Origin: JAWLDA01 sp041686855
GTDB lineage: Bacteria; Bacillota; Limnochordia; DTU080; RSA5
Reading direction: 5' to 3'
DNA length: 64,000 nt
NCBI GenBank assembly: GCA_041686855.1
Contig: JAWLDA010000003.1
Coordinates: 292,183-356,182, forward strand
The position numbers and the translations under genes are program-made. Positions 7,183 through 15,790 of the stretch are shown here, one piece after another; the first letter of the stretch is position 1, and the number at the start of each line of letters is the position of its first letter. A model generated the notes under the pieces. That model did not search any database. It saw only the letters and a list, made by a program, of their open reading frames with translations, and was not told where the DNA came from.

Positions 7183-8511
7183 TCACTCGACGCGATGTAT
7201 GAGCAATGCAGGCGCCGGGCTCTCTCGCTTGGGGCCGATCTCGAAGGCCTCTCTCAGCCGTGCCTCGGCGGAGCCGGCCGCCTCGTCATTTCGAGCGACC
7301 ACTTCGACCAGCGGCTCTCCCAAAGTGACGTGATCCCCCACTTTCTTACGGAGTCGCACTCCGACGTGGGGGTCAATCTCATCGTCCTTTGTCGCCCGTC
7401 CGGCGCCAAGACTCATCGCTACCAAGCCAACTTCTAAGCCGTCGATGCACTCGATGCCCCCGGAGACCTCGGCGTGCACCGTCCTCGTCACGTACCCTTC
7501 AGGATGAGCCTCGTTCTTCATCCGTGAAAGGGCAGTAAGATTCCCACCTTGAGCGGCGATCATGCGCTCGAATACGTCGTACGCGGCACCAGACGCCAGG
7601 GCGTCGGCCAGGCGCGTGCGCCCCTCGTTCAAGTCGCAGGCCACCCTCCCCAAAACGAGCATCTCAGCTCCGAGCTCGACGCACAACTCCCTCAAGTCAG
7701 GCGGACCTGCGCCTTGAAGCGTCTCGACGGCTTCGTACACCTCAAGGAGGTTACCGACGGCCCATCCGAGCGGTTGATCCATCCGAGTCACCCATGCGAC
7801 CGCGGGGCGCCCTACTCCTTTGGCAATGGCGACCATTGTTTCGGCCAGCTTGAGCGCGTCGGACTTCGATTTCATAAAGGCCGCTCGCCCTACCTTCACA
7901 TCGAGGAGGATTGCATCAGCGCCGGCAGCAATCTTCTTGCTCATCACGCTCGCGGCAACGAGAGGGATACTCTCGACCGTCGCCGTTACATCGCGCAATG
8001 CGTACAGCTTCTTGTCCGCCGGTGTAAGGTTGGCTGTCTGGCCACAAACCACAGCTCCGATCTGTTGTAGTTGAGCTAAGAACGCCCCTTGGCTGAGATC
8101 GGTGCGCACTCCGGGAATCGACTCCAGTTTGTCAAGCGTGCCACCGGTGTAGCCCAACCCGCGCCCGGACATCTTGGCGACGCCCAGTCCACTCGCGGCG
8201 ACGGCAGGAATTAGTACAAGAGTCGTTTTATCACCGACCCCACCCGTTGAGTGCTTGTCCACTTTCGCGCCCTGAACTGGACTGAGGTCGAGCTGATCGC
8301 CTGACGCGACCATCGCCTTGGTCAACGCGGTGGTCTCCGACTCGTCCATTCCGCGCAAACAAATCGCCATCAACAGGGCTGACATTTGGTAATCCGGGAT
8401 GGCGCCTGCGCTGTACTCCGAAATGGTCCAGCGTATCTCGGCGTCTGATAGGACGCCACCGTCTCTCTTTTTAGCTATGATGTCAAACATGCGAAAGGTA
8501 GGTTGAGCCAC
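7183..8511 (-). CDS. pdp: Pyrimidine-nucleoside phosphorylase
   Basis: Cleaves thymidine, deoxyuridine or uridine with phosphate to the base and (deoxy)ribose-1-phosphate. The 442 residues show the family signature around VDKHSTGGVGDKTTL and SGRGLGYTGGTLDKLESIPG. The alpha/beta domain follows, and the C-terminal PYNP domain spans about 350-430. The GTG at 8511 is chosen because GGGGGAG lies 8 bases before it; an ATG at 8490 is the alternative and has no ribosome site. It follows deoB by 66 bases, so the two form a salvage unit: pdp yields the sugar phosphate that DeoB isomerises. Pdp and DeoA share a fold; pdp is the likelier name in Firmicutes. Confidence 0.92.
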   Translation of the reverse strand: MAQPTFRMFDIIAKKRDGGVLSDAEIRWTISEYSAGAIPDYQMSALLMAICLRGMDESETTALTKAMVASGDQLDLSPVQGAKVDKHSTGGVGDKTTLVLIPAVAASGLGVAKMSGRGLGYTGGTLDKLESIPGVRTDLSQGAFLAQLQQIGAVVCGQTANLTPADKKLYALRDVTATVESIPLVAASVMSKKIAAGADAILLDVKVGRAAFMKSKSDALKLAETMVAIAKGVGRPAVAWVTRMDQPLGWAVGNLLEVYEAVETLQGAGPPDLRELCVELGAEMLVLGRVACDLNEGRTRLADALASGAAYDVFERMIAAQGGNLTALSRMKNEAHPEGYVTRTVHAEVSGGIECIDGLEVGLVAMSLGAGRATKDDEIDPHVGVRLRKKVGDHVTLGEPLVEVVARNDEAAGSAEARLREAFEIGPKRESPAPALLIHRVE

Positions 8512-8577
8512 CGACTCCACTCCCCCGGTGCATCTCGGTGCTTTAGAACACTCGGACGACACATCCGACAGCTAAGG

Positions 8578-9798
8578 CTACTCCCGGCGTTGTATGAGTG
8601 GCCAGAAACTCTCCCCGTGCTCCAGCGCCACAATGTGTAGCGCGTCGGCAACGGTCGCACCGAGATCCGCAAAGGTCGGGCGCACCCCTAAATCGACACC
8701 GGGTTGGATACGAGGCCCGCAGATGAGGAGTGGAACGAGTTCGCGCGAATGATCCGTGCTGGGCGTCGTCGGATCGCATCCGTGGTCAGCTACGATGACG
8801 AGCGCATCGTGCTCTCCGAGCGCGGCGATCAACTCGGGCACGCGTGCATCAAACGCTTCGAGACCTCGGGCGTAGCCCACGGGATCATTGCGGTGCCCCC
8901 ACAAGGCATCGAAGTCGACGCAGTTCGCGAAGACGATGCCACGACCGTTCAGGCCGCGCAAATGAGCCAAGGCCTGGTCGACCCCCTCCATGTTATTGGC
9001 GGTGTGGGTCGAGTGCGTGACGCCGCGGCCAGCGAAGATGTCGACAATCTTCCCGATGGCATGCACCTGTAACCCAGCTCCGACCGCTTGGTCGAGTAGC
9101 GTGGGCGCCGGTGGCTCGAGGCTGAAATCCTTGCGATCTGCCGTGCGGACAAACTCCCCGGGCGAGCCTGTGAAAGGACGGGCAATGACGCGTCCGACGG
9201 CGTGCTTGCCAACCAGCAACTCACGTGCTAGCATACACATCGCGTAAAGGTCGTCCACTGAGATGACGTCGATATGTGCGGCAATCTGAAAGACGCTGTC
9301 GGCCGATGTGTAGACGATCGGTCGACCCGAGGCGACGTGCTCAGCGCCCAACGCCTCGATGATTTGAGTGCCGGAAGCCACCCGATTCCCAAGTACCTTC
9401 CGGCCGATGCGGGCCTCAAATGCCTCGATCAACTCGGGTGGGAAGCCGTTGGGATATGTAGGAAAAGGGGAGTCAAGCGGGACGCCCATCAGCTCCCAAT
9501 GGCCTGTCGTGGTGTCCTTGCCCCGCGACACCTCTCTCATGCGACCGTAGGCGCCTTGGGTGTCCGCGCGGGGCGGTACACCCTCGATGGTCGTCAAGTT
9601 CCCGAGCCCGAGCCTCTCCAAATGCGGTAGGCTGAGGCCACCAACGGCCCGCGCTGTATTTGCGAGTGTGTTGCTCCCCTCATCCCCGAACTCGTTCGCG
9701 TCAGGTGCGTCGCCCACCCCAACGCTGTCCAGGACGATGATGAGGACACGGTCAAGTCGTTCAGCCCGCTGAGTCGGGCGCTTCGTCTGAGCGGTCAC
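8578..9798 (-). CDS. deoB: Phosphopentomutase
   Basis: Interconverts (deoxy)ribose-1-phosphate and -5-phosphate, linking nucleoside breakdown to central metabolism. It has 406 residues, close to the family length. It belongs to the alkaline-phosphatase superfamily with two metal ions; metal ligands are visible in IIVLDSVGVGDAPDANEFGD near the N-terminus and in VIVADHGCDPTTPSTDHSRE near the C-terminus. The phosphorylated Thr is expected in EGSNTLANTA. The GTG start at 9798 has GAAGGGG 8 bases upstream. In Bacillus the same gene lies between spoIIM-side genes and pdp, and here it is flanked by spoIIM and pdp. Confidence 0.95.
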   Translation of the reverse strand: MTAQTKRPTQRAERLDRVLIIVLDSVGVGDAPDANEFGDEGSNTLANTARAVGGLSLPHLERLGLGNLTTIEGVPPRADTQGAYGRMREVSRGKDTTTGHWELMGVPLDSPFPTYPNGFPPELIEAFEARIGRKVLGNRVASGTQIIEALGAEHVASGRPIVYTSADSVFQIAAHIDVISVDDLYAMCMLARELLVGKHAVGRVIARPFTGSPGEFVRTADRKDFSLEPPAPTLLDQAVGAGLQVHAIGKIVDIFAGRGVTHSTHTANNMEGVDQALAHLRGLNGRGIVFANCVDFDALWGHRNDPVGYARGLEAFDARVPELIAALGEHDALVIVADHGCDPTTPSTDHSRELVPLLICGPRIQPGVDLGVRPTFADLGATVADALHIVALEHGESFWPLIQRRE

Positions 9799-9908
9799 TC
9801 GTACAGCCCCTTCTTCAGGTACGCTGTATTGTCGTAGTGCTTCACGTTCTCTAAGCTTCCCTATCTCACCTGCCCCAAAGCAGCGAGTGGAGCGTTATCG
9901 CGCGCTTG

Positions 9909-10559
9909 TTAGGCGCGAATGTAGCCAGAGAATGTCTCGATCAGCACCGGCGACACATTTCCCTGCACCCATACGGAGCACGCGATCATGCCGGCGGCAA
10001 TCAGTGTAAGGAGTGTGGCCGTCGCCAACTGCGAGAAGATGCCACCTTCATGGCGGCGCCCTGCCAAGAGCTTCACCGCCCCCAAGGAGAAGGTGACGGC
10101 GGCGCCACTAGCCAAGAATACGGCCGGAATCGCGAAGAGAGACTGCGGCAAAATGCCGACAAACGCCAAAAGCAGACCGCGAAATGAGAGTTGATCAAAG
10201 AGGAATACGAGCGTAAACCCAAGAGCGAAGCCGCGTAAAAATACGAGTGCAAGGATGACCGGCGCCCCCAAAATAGTCAGCCCCAATAGCCAGGGAAGGA
10301 GCGCTCCGCGCAGGGCTTGCGGAAGGACTGCGCCCGCCGTCGACTGAGGGGCGGCTTCGTCCGATGCACCGCCTACGTACACCAGGTATCCGTCAAGGAA
10401 AGCCGAAAGTTCCGCGCGACTCTCGTCATGTATCACTCCGACTGCAATTCCACCTGCCACGCATCCCAAACCAAAGAGGGCTACGACAAGTGCGTAGATC
10501 ACGATCCGACTGCGAAAGTACTCAAGAAATTGCGTGCCTACGATGCCGACTGCGGACAT
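9909..10559 (-). CDS. spoIIM: Stage II sporulation protein M
   Basis: Part of the SpoIID-SpoIIM-SpoIIP peptidoglycan-degrading complex that drives forespore engulfment. The 216 residues contain five hydrophobic segments (for example IVIYALVVALFGLGCVAGGI near 20-40 and LPWLLGLTILGAPVILALVF near 90). The FLRGFALGFTLVFLFDQL stretch is typical of this family. The ATG at 10559 has an AGGATGGTG-like site upstream. A well-formed sigma-E promoter lies about 80 bases before the start, consistent with mother-cell expression. The neighbours (EndoQ-like upstream, deoB downstream) reproduce a Bacillus-like order. Confidence 0.93.
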   Translation of the reverse strand: MSAVGIVGTQFLEYFRSRIVIYALVVALFGLGCVAGGIAVGVIHDESRAELSAFLDGYLVYVGGASDEAAPQSTAGAVLPQALRGALLPWLLGLTILGAPVILALVFLRGFALGFTLVFLFDQLSFRGLLLAFVGILPQSLFAIPAVFLASGAAVTFSLGAVKLLAGRRHEGGIFSQLATATLLTLIAAGMIACSVWVQGNVSPVLIETFSGYIRA

Positions 10560-10636
10560 GGAAGCTCACCATCCTGGGAGGGAATACCCATTCGCGCCCG
10601 GCGGCTAGGGCTTATCCACATCCACCGACGCATTCC

Positions 10637-10664
10637 ATCGTATGCCCCAAGACGGCTGAATATG
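10637..10664 (-). promoter_or_regulatory. Sigma-E promoter of spoIIM
   Basis: On the minus strand CATATT (10659-10664, within TTCATATT) is followed by exactly 14 bases and then CATACGAT (10637-10644). The Bacillus sigma-E consensus is about kmATATT-N14-CATACAmT, so only one -10 position deviates. It lies just after the stop of the EndoQ-like gene. SpoIIM is a sigma-E target in Bacillus. Confidence 0.75.
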
Positions 10665-10668
10665 AATG

Positions 10669-11871
10669 TCACTCGGTATCACGTAAGCAGGCTACCCGTC
10701 CATACGCGCCGCCGCCACCCGATTGCAAAGCCAATCGCCCATTCCGCGCCGACACGATCGCCGCTGCCACACGCGCGGGGACCACTTCGGCAAGTTGTTC
10801 CGGTGTGACACGATGTAAGATGTCCATCTCCGTGCCAAACGCGTTCAACAAACGATCCATCGTGCGGGCGCCCACGCCCGGGACGAACTCCAGCGGCACT
10901 TGGTGAACATACCCAGGTCGCTCCCTGAGTGCCGTCGCGGCTTCAGCAGCCGAGCGATCCGCAATCTCCTCAAGGCGATCGTGCACGCCGACGGTCATGT
11001 CGTTGGCGCCACAGTGGGGACAATGACGGTCAGCTTTCAAGGGGATGCGGCGATCGCAGCGGTGACACCACGTAAGATGGTACTTTCCGAGGCGCGGATC
11101 GAGCCCGTAGTTGTTTACCACGCCGCCCGATTCTCTCACGAGTGCACGCCTGAGTCCTGCAAAGCTGACACTGTCGACACGCAGGCGGTTGTACTCCCTA
11201 CCGATTCGTTTGAGCGAGTGTGCGTCGGAATTGCTGAGGAACGAGATAGCGTCAAGTTCGCTGATGCGAGAGGCCATTGCGGTGTCGGCGCTCAAACCAA
11301 GCTCTACCGCGGCAATCGCCGAGGCGGCCTGCGGAAACGAGGTGTACAGGCTCGAGCTGCAGTGGCCGTAGTACCCTTTGTGCGGTGTGAAGACGTGAGC
11401 GGGGACGAATAGCCCCCCGACATCGTGAGCGAGTTCGAGCAATTCAGCCGCTCGGAGTCGGGCCTTTTGCGAGCTGAGCTGCCGATTGGTAACGTGCGGT
11501 GCGAGCGCGTCGGAGAAGGATCGAGCCGCCTCGTAGTTCGGCAGATATGTGAGGAAATGCGCCTCATTGCCGTGGGCGTTCGCACCAACCTCCGCTGCAA
11601 GGATGACTGTGAGTCGATCGCGATACCGGAGTCCTCCGCCGTTCACTGGTAACATTTCGCCTTGCTCGATCATTGTCGCCACGTCGGCCAAGACACCGAC
11701 ACTCGCACAATCGACAATACCCACCATGTCGAGCCCCTTGCGCTCTGCCGCCTCTTCCAAAATACTCGGAAATGTGAGGCGGTCCGAAGCCGCGATTTTA
11801 ACAGGAGCTCCTGAGGTGGTGCGCCCAATGTGCACGTGTAAATCCGCAAAGATCTCAATCAATGGACTCAC
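10669..11871 (-). CDS. EndoQ-like PHP-domain nuclease (YqxK family)
   Basis: Endonuclease Q cleaves DNA 5' of deaminated or abasic bases. The 400-residue protein begins with a PHP domain (FADLHVHIGRTTSG, with MVGIVDCASVGVL and PAHVFTPHKGYYG supplying metal ligands; SNSDAHS later). A four-Cys zinc finger (WCHRCDRRIPLKADRHCPHC, about 266-285) follows, and helix-hairpin-helix-like elements near the end (LEFVPGVGARTMDRLLNAFG). This order matches EndoQ and Bacillus YqxK, which is also a neighbour of spoIIM. The GTG at 11871 has a weak ribosome site and overlaps the end of the DUF3866 gene by 17 bases, so the exact start is uncertain. Confidence 0.8.
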   Translation of the reverse strand: MSPLIEIFADLHVHIGRTTSGAPVKIAASDRLTFPSILEEAAERKGLDMVGIVDCASVGVLADVATMIEQGEMLPVNGGGLRYRDRLTVILAAEVGANAHGNEAHFLTYLPNYEAARSFSDALAPHVTNRQLSSQKARLRAAELLELAHDVGGLFVPAHVFTPHKGYYGHCSSSLYTSFPQAASAIAAVELGLSADTAMASRISELDAISFLSNSDAHSLKRIGREYNRLRVDSVSFAGLRRALVRESGGVVNNYGLDPRLGKYHLTWCHRCDRRIPLKADRHCPHCGANDMTVGVHDRLEEIADRSAAEAATALRERPGYVHQVPLEFVPGVGARTMDRLLNAFGTEMDILHRVTPEQLAEVVPARVAAAIVSARNGRLALQSGGGGAYGRVACLRDTE

Positions 11872-13000
11872 GTCGCAGCTCAGATTTTAACAAGCGCAGC
11901 GCAGACGCTCCGGCCGCCGCAGTGATCCAGAAGAAGTACGGATCTTCGGCGTCGCTCCGCCCCATGGTCGTCACACGAATATCGTGTCTCTCGAGCAGAG
12001 CTCGGGCCACTGCGTACGCGCCTTTACCGTCTTCCCACACGACCTGGTGGCCACGAGCGGCGATCAAATCCGCTTGGCGCCGAACACGGTCGGTCAGCGT
12101 TTGAGTGGGGGCACTGCTTAGCGGGACTCTCACTGGCGTTTGGGTAAAGCGTGTCAGCGCGGTTATTGAGTGATGGCTGATCCCTTGATGACGCTCCCGT
12201 GCGTCAGCGCCGCTGGCACGCACGATGCCGATGGGAGCGGCGCCCAACGCCCCTGCGGTATCCAGGAGAGGCCCCTGTTCGAGGGCCGTCGTGCCCAGGG
12301 ATGTCCCAGTGCCCACGACCCCGGGACCCATTGCTGCAATGATCACGTCGGCCTTTGCCACAGCTTTAGCCGCAGCAAAGGCAGATTGCGGCGTAACGGT
12401 CTCAAACTCACCGCCGAACGCATGCCCGGTCGTCAGGACCGCGTCGATCACTCCGTTCGCGCGTAGCTTACGTGCCAAACGAGAGAAGGCCGCAGGTAGA
12501 GCGGCCCCATCCGTCATGATATAGGCGATCCGTGCGCCCGGCGCCGAGGAGCGGATTACGCCGGCTACGATCGGAAGCTGACTATGCAACGTCCCAACCA
12601 GCGCCGGCATCTCCTCAAGATCGGGAATCCCCTCCATCTCGGATCGGTATGGGCTTCCCTCTTCTTCAACGGTCTGCACGCTCACTTGAGAGGGCGTATA
12701 CCGTACTTTCATAATGTGGCCCTGTCCGCAGAAATCCTGCGTGCGGCCACTTACAGCCATTACGAAGTGGTACCCACCCGTGCCTAAACCCAAGGCGACT
12801 GCTGTGGTATTGAGTACCACCTCATCGCCCACCTCGAGCGGACCCGTCAATGCATGAATGCTGATGGCGCGCTCATGGAGATGGCTCTCTATCTCGACGA
12901 GCGCCTCTGTGAACGCGTCGTGTCGGGCGACGATCTCCACCACCCGACCGTTGCGCACACGCACGAGGCCATCGCCTTTTCTCGTTTCACTCGAAGCCAA
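11855..13000 (-). CDS. DUF3866 family protein
   Basis: Uncharacterised family; no function is known to me. It encodes 381 residues. The start is set at TTG 13000 because GGAGGAG stands 8 bases before it and this avoids overlap with pnp; a longer ATG frame from 13123 would run back into pnp. The N-terminal part is beta-rich (VRVRNGRVVEIVARHD, then EVGDEVVLNTTAVALGLGTGGYHF). The remainder has Rossmann-like alternation with Gly-rich turns (ADVIIAAMGPGVVGTGTSLG, PIGIVRASGADARERHQGIS). It lies between pnp and the EndoQ-like gene on the same strand. Confidence 0.75.
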   Translation of the reverse strand: MASSETRKGDGLVRVRNGRVVEIVARHDAFTEALVEIESHLHERAISIHALTGPLEVGDEVVLNTTAVALGLGTGGYHFVMAVSGRTQDFCGQGHIMKVRYTPSQVSVQTVEEEGSPYRSEMEGIPDLEEMPALVGTLHSQLPIVAGVIRSSAPGARIAYIMTDGAALPAAFSRLARKLRANGVIDAVLTTGHAFGGEFETVTPQSAFAAAKAVAKADVIIAAMGPGVVGTGTSLGTTALEQGPLLDTAGALGAAPIGIVRASGADARERHQGISHHSITALTRFTQTPVRVPLSSAPTQTLTDRVRRQADLIAARGHQVVWEDGKGAYAVARALLERHDIRVTTMGRSDAEDPYFFWITAAAGASALRLLKSELRRESID

Positions 13001-13025
13001 CGCTCCGACTCCTCCGGCCGGCGTT

Positions 13026-15239
13026 TTATCGACCTCGGGGAGATCCCGAGCGTCCGGGAGAGCGCCGGGGTCCTCGCCCCTCGCTGCGTCCGCCTTCGCC
13101 GCGCCCACCTTCGTGGCGTCCATTCTCTTCTTCGGCGGTCATCCCCTCAGGAAGCGGCAGGAGCGCTTTGCGCGAGAGATTGATGCGGCCGAGGTTGTCG
13201 ATCTCCGTCACTTTTACTTCGAGCTCATCGCCAACATTCACGACGTCTTCCACCTTCCCGACTCGCTCGTGAGCGAGTTTAGAGATGTGGACGAGCCCTT
13301 CTTTTCCTGGGAGGATCTCCACGAAAGCGCCGAAGTTCATAATCCGGGTCACCTTACCGGAGTACACTGCGCCGACCTCGACTTCCCGAGTGAGATTCTC
13401 GATCATCTGAACCGCCTTGCGCGTCCCCTCTTCGATCGCCGAGGCGATAAAGATGCGGCCGTCGTCCTCTACGTCGATTTGAACGCCCGTCTCTTCAACG
13501 ATCTTGCGGATGATCTTTCCACCCGGTCCGATCACGTCCCTGATCTTGTCCACGGGAATGTTGAGCGTCGTGATGCGCGGCGCCCAACGTGAGAGCGCAT
13601 CACGCGGCTCGTCGATCGTCTCGAGCATCCGCTCGAGAATGTACAAACGGCCCACTCGAGCCTGGTCCAGTGCGTTCTTGAGGATCGTACGATCGACGCC
13701 GCTGATCTTGATATCCATTTGAAGCGCAGTGACACCTTCACGGCTGCCGGCCACTTTAAAGTCCATGTCGCCGAGGTGATCTTCGATCCCTTGGATGTCT
13801 GAAAGGACGGCCACTCGGTCGTTGTGCTTCACGAGTCCCATCGCAATACCCGCCACCGGCCGTTTGATCGGCACTCCAGCATCCATTAGCGAGAGTGTGC
13901 TGCCACAGACGCTCGCTTGGGAGGTCGAACCGTTCGACGAGAGCACTTCGGAGACGAGGCGCATGGTATATGGGAACTCTTCGGCACTGGGAATGACGGG
14001 TAGAAGCGCCCGTTCAGCCAAGGCGCCATGACCCACTTCCCGCCGTCCCGGGGAGCGCATCGGTCGAGTCTCGCCAACCGAGAACGCAGGAAAGTTGTAG
14101 TGGTGGATGTAACGCTTGCGGTCCTCTTCGCCCAAATCGTCGATGATCTGCTCATCCGACTTGAGTCCGAGCGTACAAATCGTCGCCACCTGTGTCTGAC
14201 CGCGCTGAAAGATGGCCGAACCGTGCACGCGCGGTAAGAAGCCGACACTGCTACTGATGGGCCGGATTTCGTCGTGCTTACGGCCATCGGGACGAACGCC
14301 GTCGACCGTGATCATGGAGCGTACTTGATCTTTTAGGAGCTTGTCAAAGACGTTAAAGATGTCCTTGCGCTTCTCAGAGTACGCCTCTTGGCCAAACGCC
14401 TCTATGTATTCGGATTCGAGGCGCTCCTTGAGCGCCGAGACGCTCGCCTCCCGCTGCTGTTTCTCGACGCTTTGCACGGCGTCGACGAGCGGCTCCGCCA
14501 CGAGGTCTCGCACCCAGCTCGCTACGTCGGGATCAACTTCGTACAAGTTGACTTCGACTTTCTCGTTGCCCACCTCTTGGCGCATACGATCCTGCAACGC
14601 GATAACCTTTTTGATCTCATCGTGCCCAAACATGATCGCGTCGAGCATGCGCTCTTCAGGCATCTCGTTCGCGCCTGCTTCAACCATCATGACGGCGTCT
14701 CTCGTCCCCGCCACCACAAGGTCGAGCTCGGTTAATTCGCTTTGTTCGACGGTAGGGTTCACGATGAACTCGCCGTCGATCATCCCCACACGCACACCTG
14801 CCACGGGACCGTCAAACGGGATGTCAGAGATCGTCAACGCTGCCGACGCGCCGATCATAGCAGGAATGTCAGCCGCATTATCCTTGTCGAGCGACATCAC
14901 GGTCGCCACCACTTGAACGTCGTTGCGGAAGCCGTCGGGGAACAGCGGGCGCAAGGAGCGGTCAATCATTCGCGCGGACAGTGTTGCATGCTCTCCGGGA
15001 CGGCCTTCACGCTTAAAAAAGCCCCCGGGAATTCGTCCGATCGCATACATTCTCTCTTCGTAGTCGACCAAGAGGGGGAAGAAATCGATCCCCTCACGCG
15101 GGTCCTGCATGGTCGCCGTCACCAAGACGACTGTCTCACCGTAGCGCACCAGGACGGTTCCGTTCGCTTGTTCAGCGAGTTCGCCAGTCTCTAAGGCTAA
15201 CGTGCGACCTCCCATCTCCATTTCGAAAATGCGTTTCAT
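13026..15239 (-). CDS. pnp: Polyribonucleotide nucleotidyltransferase (PNPase)
   Basis: Phosphorolytic 3'-5' exoribonuclease of the degradosome, trimeric and cytoplasmic. It has 737 residues: RNase PH domain 1 (starts GRTLALETGELAEQANGTVL), a helical linker, RNase PH domain 2 (GRKHDEIRPISSSVGFLPRV; catalytic region GSREGVTALQMDIKISGV), KH (IRDVIGPGGKIIRKIVEETG) and S1 (VEVGAVYSGKVTRIMNFGAF). The end is a 35-residue Arg/Gly/Glu-rich tail that looks RNA-binding. The ATG at 15239 has GGAGGT upstream. It directly follows rpsO, as in most bacteria, with an intervening palindromic hairpin. Confidence 0.97.
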   Translation of the reverse strand: MKRIFEMEMGGRTLALETGELAEQANGTVLVRYGETVVLVTATMQDPREGIDFFPLLVDYEERMYAIGRIPGGFFKREGRPGEHATLSARMIDRSLRPLFPDGFRNDVQVVATVMSLDKDNAADIPAMIGASAALTISDIPFDGPVAGVRVGMIDGEFIVNPTVEQSELTELDLVVAGTRDAVMMVEAGANEMPEERMLDAIMFGHDEIKKVIALQDRMRQEVGNEKVEVNLYEVDPDVASWVRDLVAEPLVDAVQSVEKQQREASVSALKERLESEYIEAFGQEAYSEKRKDIFNVFDKLLKDQVRSMITVDGVRPDGRKHDEIRPISSSVGFLPRVHGSAIFQRGQTQVATICTLGLKSDEQIIDDLGEEDRKRYIHHYNFPAFSVGETRPMRSPGRREVGHGALAERALLPVIPSAEEFPYTMRLVSEVLSSNGSTSQASVCGSTLSLMDAGVPIKRPVAGIAMGLVKHNDRVAVLSDIQGIEDHLGDMDFKVAGSREGVTALQMDIKISGVDRTILKNALDQARVGRLYILERMLETIDEPRDALSRWAPRITTLNIPVDKIRDVIGPGGKIIRKIVEETGVQIDVEDDGRIFIASAIEEGTRKAVQMIENLTREVEVGAVYSGKVTRIMNFGAFVEILPGKEGLVHISKLAHERVGKVEDVVNVGDELEVKVTEIDNLGRINLSRKALLPLPEGMTAEEENGRHEGGRGEGGRSEGRGPRRSPGRSGSPRGR

Positions 15240-15340
15240 TAAATGCTACCTCCTGTATTCTCCACCGTTAACTTGTCCATGTCAGGGGCGGTTCAAACCT
15301 ATTCAGAGGGGATGATTGAGGATTTAGTGCGCTACCAAAG

Positions 15341-15364
15341 AGAGGGCGGGGTACCCCGCCCTCT
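15341..15364. terminator. Perfect 24-bp palindrome between rpsO and pnp
   Basis: AGAGGGCGGGGT followed by its exact reverse complement ACCCCGCCCTCT. It stands 6 bases after the rpsO stop on the minus strand and is followed by CTTTGG, a short T-tract. It may be a partial terminator or an RNase processing site in the rpsO-pnp transcript. Confidence 0.55.
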
Positions 15365-15370
15365 CCAAGA

Positions 15371-15640
15371 CTATCGCCGTAATCCTAGCTCTTCGATGAG
15401 GCTTCGATACCTCATGATATCCTTGCGCTGCAAGTAGTTAAGGAGACCCCGGCGCTTTCCGATCATCTTGTAAAGCCCACGACGGGAATGGTGATCCTTT
15501 TTGTGAGCTTGCAAGTGCTGGGAGAGGGAGTTGATCCTCTCCGTCAGAATCGCGATCTGAACCTCGGGTGAACCCGTGTCTCCCTCATGCTTTTGATGCT
15601 TTTGGATGATTGCCTGTTTCTCTTCCGGTTGGGTGGCCAT
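15371..15640 (-). CDS. rpsO: 30S ribosomal protein S15
   Basis: Binds 16S rRNA in the central domain of the small subunit. Its 89 residues are the standard length, with the typical EKQAIIQKHQKHEGDTGSPE start and the signature LSQHLQAHKKDHHSRRGLYK. A strong GGAGGTG stands upstream of the start at 15640. A vegetative promoter lies about 100 bases upstream. The leader contains a hairpin (about 15678-15704) that could serve autoregulation, as known for rpsO in other bacteria. Confidence 0.97.
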   Translation of the reverse strand: MATQPEEKQAIIQKHQKHEGDTGSPEVQIAILTERINSLSQHLQAHKKDHHSRRGLYKMIGKRRGLLNYLQRKDIMRYRSLIEELGLRR

Positions 15641-15741
15641 GTCATCAACACCTCCTATTCACGATTTAAGCTGAAGACTCCGGTAGCTGAGGATACCGCT
15701 GGAGGTGGCGAGTTCCCCAGACCACGGTCGTATTCTTCAAC

Positions 15742-15771
15742 ACTATACCATATTGGTCACAAGAGTGTAAA
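15742..15771 (-). promoter_or_regulatory. Sigma-A promoter of rpsO-pnp
   Basis: On the minus strand TTTACA (15766-15771) is followed by an 18-base spacer and TATAGT (15742-15747). The -10 is extended: the three bases before it read TGG, giving TGGTATAGT. A leader of about 95 bases follows before rpsO, with a CTCC..CGGTA/TACCG..GAG hairpin. Confidence 0.65.
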
Positions 15772-15790
15772 CGCGGGATTGTTCGGGGAT

